A DNA stretch of 25,694 nucleotides. It comes from Gemmatimonadales bacterium. Lineage in GTDB: Bacteria; Gemmatimonadota; Gemmatimonadetes; Gemmatimonadales; GWC2-71-9. The position numbers were made by a program, and so were the translations under genes. Shown here in pieces: positions 22,880 through 25,694 of this stretch. The stretch is from positions 1 to 25,694 of the forward strand of contig JAICPP010000014.1 of the NCBI GenBank assembly GCA_025929805.1. The letters run 5' to 3'. The notes beneath the pieces were generated by a model that had not been told where the DNA came from, searched no databases, and worked only from the letters and a program-made list of their open reading frames with translations. Positions within the stretch are counted from its first letter, which is position 1, and each line of letters starts with the position of its first letter.

Positions 22880-23523
22880 GAATCGCACTGGCTACCTTGG
22901 CCCTTGCCGGTCTCTGCTGCATGCCTCTGACAGCTCAGCAGTTTACCCTCGGCGGCGGATACGCATTGGCCGACTACCGGGAGCAGGCTGCGTTCCTCCA
23001 CTTTCGTGGCTCTGGTCCTGCTGCTACGCTCGCCCTGGAGCATGGCCGGGTCGCTCTTCGGGCGGACGCTTCTCACCTGAGCTTGAAGCCATCCGGCGAC
23101 GGCACCGCCTCGCTCGAGTCCTTCACGGTTGACCAATTCAGCGTCCGACTTGCCGTCAAGACGATGAGCCTGGTGGCGATCGAAGCGGGGTTCTTCCGGC
23201 GGTCGGCTGCGCCCTCGCGGGCGGCACAATCGTACAGTGCCGGGACACTGGGTCTTCGCGCTGCGTACCCGTTGGCGCCCGGCGCCGACGTGGCGCTTCG
23301 AACGGCCTACGTTGCTGGGACGGATTTTACCGGCGGCGGCTCGGCTCCCTTTGGCATAGAGCTCGGGTTGGCTGCGGCATACGGGCCAGGTGCCGGCCGC
23401 GTCCGAGTCACTGGCGACTTCGAGTTCCAGCGCATCGACCGCCGGACCGATCAGGGGGGCAGCGACCTGAGCGTTCCGATCCAGAGCTCGGTGGCCCGGC
23501 TGGGCGTTGTGGTAAAGTTCTGA
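22876..23523 (+). CDS. Small outer-membrane beta-barrel protein
   Basis: A 215-residue exported protein and last gene of the operon. The signal peptide (about 1-20) ends PLTAQQ. The mature part is alternating hydrophobic and polar beta strands with Gly/Ala turns (for example QFTLGGGYALADYRE, LGLRAAYPLAPGADVALRTAYVAG, GRVRVTGDFEFQRI) and ends in VARLGVVVKF. A terminal Phe is the usual barrel-assembly signal. The size suits an eight-stranded barrel. It overlaps the TPR gene by four bases. It probably sits in the outer membrane as the distal part of the kinase-linked complex (inference). No specific family was recognised. Confidence 0.82.
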   Translation: MRIALATLALAGLCCMPLTAQQFTLGGGYALADYREQAAFLHFRGSGPAATLALEHGRVALRADASHLSLKPSGDGTASLESFTVDQFSVRLAVKTMSLVAIEAGFFRRSAAPSRAAQSYSAGTLGLRAAYPLAPGADVALRTAYVAGTDFTGGGSAPFGIELGLAAAYGPGAGRVRVTGDFEFQRIDRRTDQGGSDLSVPIQSSVARLGVVVKF

Positions 23524-23844
23524 GCAAACCGGCACGAGCGCGTTGGCGTGCGACCTGCCCGGTCCCCTCGCACCTCGCCAAGCGGCCTTCGCTTCTCCCC
23601 GGTACCAGCCTTTCCAAGCCTCCGCTCCTGCTTCGGCAATCTCCCGCACCAGTAGTGATTTGCGCACGAGCACGGTCTCATCTGCCGGCCTCGAAGCCGT
23701 GCCGCCTGTTGGGGCACATCCGTTGCAGGTAGGCCCTGGTCCGCCTTCGTGCCCCAACATCTTCACCCCGCGCGTGGTCTGCGACTGCCAGAGAGCTGGC
23801 CCTAGTTCCGACCGATCACCCGCGCATCCCTTCGGAGTAAGCCA
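23524..23844 (+). other. Intergenic region before the coiled-coil gene
   Basis: A 321-bp non-coding stretch. It contains a putative sigma-54 promoter at 23712-23727 and a leader of about 105 bp ending in GGAG eight bases before the ATG. The 35-bp leader block found upstream of the kinases is not present here. I saw no convincing intrinsic terminator for the preceding operon and no RNA gene. Confidence 0.6.
23712..23727 (+). promoter_or_regulatory. Putative sigma-54 (-24/-12) promoter of the coiled-coil gene
   Basis: GGGCACATCCGTTGCA has GG-N10-GC spacing and matches GGCAC and TTGCA of the RpoN consensus, the best of the three sites. It lies 118 bp before the ATG at 23845. Transcription would begin near 23738. 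Confidence 0.62.
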
Positions 23845-25694
23845 ATGGTCAGTTTCCTGAAAGGTCGCCGCCGCGAGGACGACTCGGTCGTCGCCATCGA
23901 CTCGAATGGACGGAACGTCACAGCTGAACTCGAGGCGCTCGTTGCCCGGGCCGAAACTGCCGCGAACGACCTGCGCTCCCTGACTCCGATGCTGGAGCGA
24001 GCGGCCGAGATCGGGGCGCTGCGGGAGCGCTGCAACGAGCTCGAAGGCCAGGTGGAAGGGCTCCTTCGGCTCGGCGGGCAGCTGGCTCTGGCGGAGGAGC
24101 AGGCGGAGCGCGTAATCAAGACTCAGACTGCCACCGAAGCCCGCATCGCCCACGCCGGTGAGGACGTCGAGCGGCTCCAGGGGCAGATGAGCACCTTGAG
24201 CGATAAGGTCGAAACCGCCCTCTTGCTTCGCGAGCAGGTAGAGTCGTTCCTCAGCCTCCAGGGTCCCCTTGCGGCTCTCAAGACCGACGCTGACGCTCTC
24301 CGCACTCAGCTGGGCGAGCTGGCGGAAAACGTCGCCCGGATGCGCACGCAGCACGATGACGCGTTGACCGCCCACCGTCACACCACCTCCCGGCTGGAGA
24401 ACTTCGATCAGGACTTCCAAGCCGCCACCGGCAAGCTGGAGGACATGGTTCGTCGGGTGCAGTCGGTCGAGCGCCAGATGGAGCCGATCAACCAGGCGTC
24501 GACGGCTATCCCGGACATCCAGCATCAGCTCGCCGTGCTCAAGGCATTGGCGGATCAGGTGGCTCAGAAGACCACCATGTTGGAGCAGGAGCGCGAAGCC
24601 GTCGACCGGGCCGCGACTCAGATTGCCCAGCTTACCCGCATGGACCGGGAGCTCGACGCGTGGCTCCGCCGGCAGGAGGAGCAGATTCGCCGCTTCGGTC
24701 CCATCGAAGCCAAGATCACCGAGGTCAAGACCATTCAGGAGAAGGTGCTGTCCCGCACGGAGGAGCTGCAAACCACCTCCCAGAAGATCGAGGATGCCCA
24801 GCAGTCGGCTCGCCAGGCCCTCACCGATCTTCGGGAGCAGATGCGGAAGAGCAGCGAAGGATTCGAGCTCGAGCATCGGAGTCTGCACGCGGTCAGCGAA
24901 CGCATCGCCGATTTGCGGAAGGCGGTCAAGGAGTGCGAGACCCGGCTCGGGGAGCTGGACGCCGCTACGCAGGGCACTGCCGCGGTCCAGAACCAGGTCC
25001 GCAACGTCGGTGAGCAGATCAGCGACCTTGCCAAGGAAGTCGCGGCGCTCTCTCAGGAAGCCGCGCGGGCCAGCACGCTCCGGCAGGACGTCGGCCGATT
25101 GGACAGCATGGCCACCGACCTGGCGGCGCGCATGCGGCGGCTGGACGAGATCAGGCCTGGCGTCGAGCAGGCAGTCGAGCAGCTGACGACACTCAAGGGC
25201 ACTCGCGAGCTGCTATCCGACGGGCTGGAGCAGATGCGGGTGGCGTATGAGGAGATGAGCCGGATTCGGGAGAGCCACGGCGAAACCCAGGCCTGGCTCG
25301 CGAATGCCGATGTGTGGACCCGAAAGGTACAGACCCAGGTGAAGGAGCTCAGCGCCCTGGAGCCCGCAGTGGAACGGATTCGGGGTGAGGTCGAGCAGGT
25401 CAAGTCGGCCATGCAGCAGATCGAATCCAGCCGCGAGTTGGTGCACGAGGTCCAGCGAGGCCTCATGGAGGTGGGTACTCTCAGCGGTGAGTTGAAGGAC
25501 CGGACCGATGCGCTACGGAGCCGGATCGAAGCGGCAGAGTCCCGGTTTGCCCAGCTGGCCAAGCAGGCCGAGGGGGCCCAGCGTCTCTCCGATACCATCT
25601 CGGGAGTAACCGCCTCAGTGGACGACGCCGAGCGGCGGATGAACGCGGTCGACGAGTCGGTGCGGGGCCTGGAGAGCCGGACCCAGCAGATCGA
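23845..25694 (+). CDS. Very long coiled-coil protein (runs off window)
   Basis: An open frame of 616 codons with no stop before the window edge. ATG 23845 has GGAG eight bases upstream. The first 30 residues (MVSFLKGRRREDDS) are basic then polar. From about residue 35 on the sequence is almost wholly charged helix with heptad spacing of Leu/Val/Ile/Ala and abundant Glu, Gln, Arg and Asp, that is, continuous coiled coil. Tryptophan and cysteine are rare. I saw no signal peptide, TM helix, Walker motif or SMC hinge in the visible part, so a structural or scaffold role in the cytoplasm is more likely than an ATPase, unless a domain lies beyond the edge. It is expressed from its own putative sigma-54 promoter, next to the kinase operon; it could be a kinase substrate or scaffold (inference). 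Confidence 0.88.
   Translation, partial: MVSFLKGRRREDDSVVAIDSNGRNVTAELEALVARAETAANDLRSLTPMLERAAEIGALRERCNELEGQVEGLLRLGGQLALAEEQAERVIKTQTATEARIAHAGEDVERLQGQMSTLSDKVETALLLREQVESFLSLQGPLAALKTDADALRTQLGELAENVARMRTQHDDALTAHRHTTSRLENFDQDFQAATGKLEDMVRRVQSVERQMEPINQASTAIPDIQHQLAVLKALADQVAQKTTMLEQEREAVDRAATQIAQLTRMDRELDAWLRRQEEQIRRFGPIEAKITEVKTIQEKVLSRTEELQTTSQKIEDAQQSARQALTDLREQMRKSSEGFELEHRSLHAVSERIADLRKAVKECETRLGELDAATQGTAAVQNQVRNVGEQISDLAKEVAALSQEAARASTLRQDVGRLDSMATDLAARMRRLDEIRPGVEQAVEQLTTLKGTRELLSDGLEQMRVAYEEMSRIRESHGETQAWLANADVWTRKVQTQVKELSALEPAVERIRGEVEQVKSAMQQIESSRELVHEVQRGLMEVGTLSGELKDRTDALRSRIEAAESRFAQLAKQAEGAQRLSDTISGVTASVDDAERRMNAVDESVRGLESRTQQI

Noticed and set aside
22753..24888. Minus-strand open frame of 711 codons antisense to the coiled-coil gene
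   Set aside because: It spans parts of three real plus-strand genes and an intergenic region, has no domain, and its Leu-rich low-complexity translation is what the reverse of a Glu/Gln-rich coiled coil gives in GC-rich DNA.
23845..25694. SMC/Rad50-type chromosome segregation ATPase
   Set aside because: There is no Walker A motif at the N-terminus and no hinge in the visible part; only coiled coil is seen.

Overview
The window is GC-rich bacterial chromosome from a Gram-negative-type cell. It has many signal peptides and lipoboxes, a predicted outer-membrane barrel, several membrane-anchored Ser/Thr kinases with PEGA domains, and many secreted beta-propeller proteins. This mix fits Gemmatimonadota or a neighbouring phylum. 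That placement is inference: there is no rRNA or other marker gene here. I saw no tRNA, rRNA, CRISPR array, IS element or phage gene.

Left arm, minus strand (about 6650 to 1): a full-length Lhr helicase is followed by a DoxX-type membrane protein, a DinB-fold protein, a small lipoprotein and a Ser/Thr kinase cut by the window edge. All are co-oriented with short gaps. lhr carries two repeat-derived in-frame segments, and a third repeat supplies its last codons and stop.

Middle, mostly plus strand (6700 to 16975): a Xre/ParS-RES toxin-antitoxin pair sits divergent from lhr behind a clear promoter with two operator-like boxes. Next come a secreted amidohydrolase, a YihY-type membrane protein, a convergent glycine-zipper lipoprotein ending in a perfect 24-bp palindrome, and three successive secreted beta-propeller proteins (FG-GAP plus choice-of-anchor B; YVTN; Ca-binding FG-GAP/VCBS lipoprotein).

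Right arm, plus strand (17000 to the end): a zinc-ribbon/kinase/TM/PEGA protein; a tightly overlapping four-gene operon (Ig-like/PPC lipoprotein, a second zinc-ribbon/kinase/TM/PEGA protein, a TPR plus FlgD-like Ig membrane protein, and an outer-membrane barrel); and a very long coiled-coil gene that runs off the edge. Each of these three units is preceded, 118 to 164 bp before its first start codon, by a sequence matching a sigma-54 -24/-12 promoter (GGGCAYA-N4-TTGC). The first two units also share a diverged leader containing a 35-bp block. I regard this as the most interesting part of the window: a candidate RpoN-controlled envelope signalling module linking cytoplasmic kinases to periplasmic and outer-membrane partners. 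The function is inferred from architecture only.
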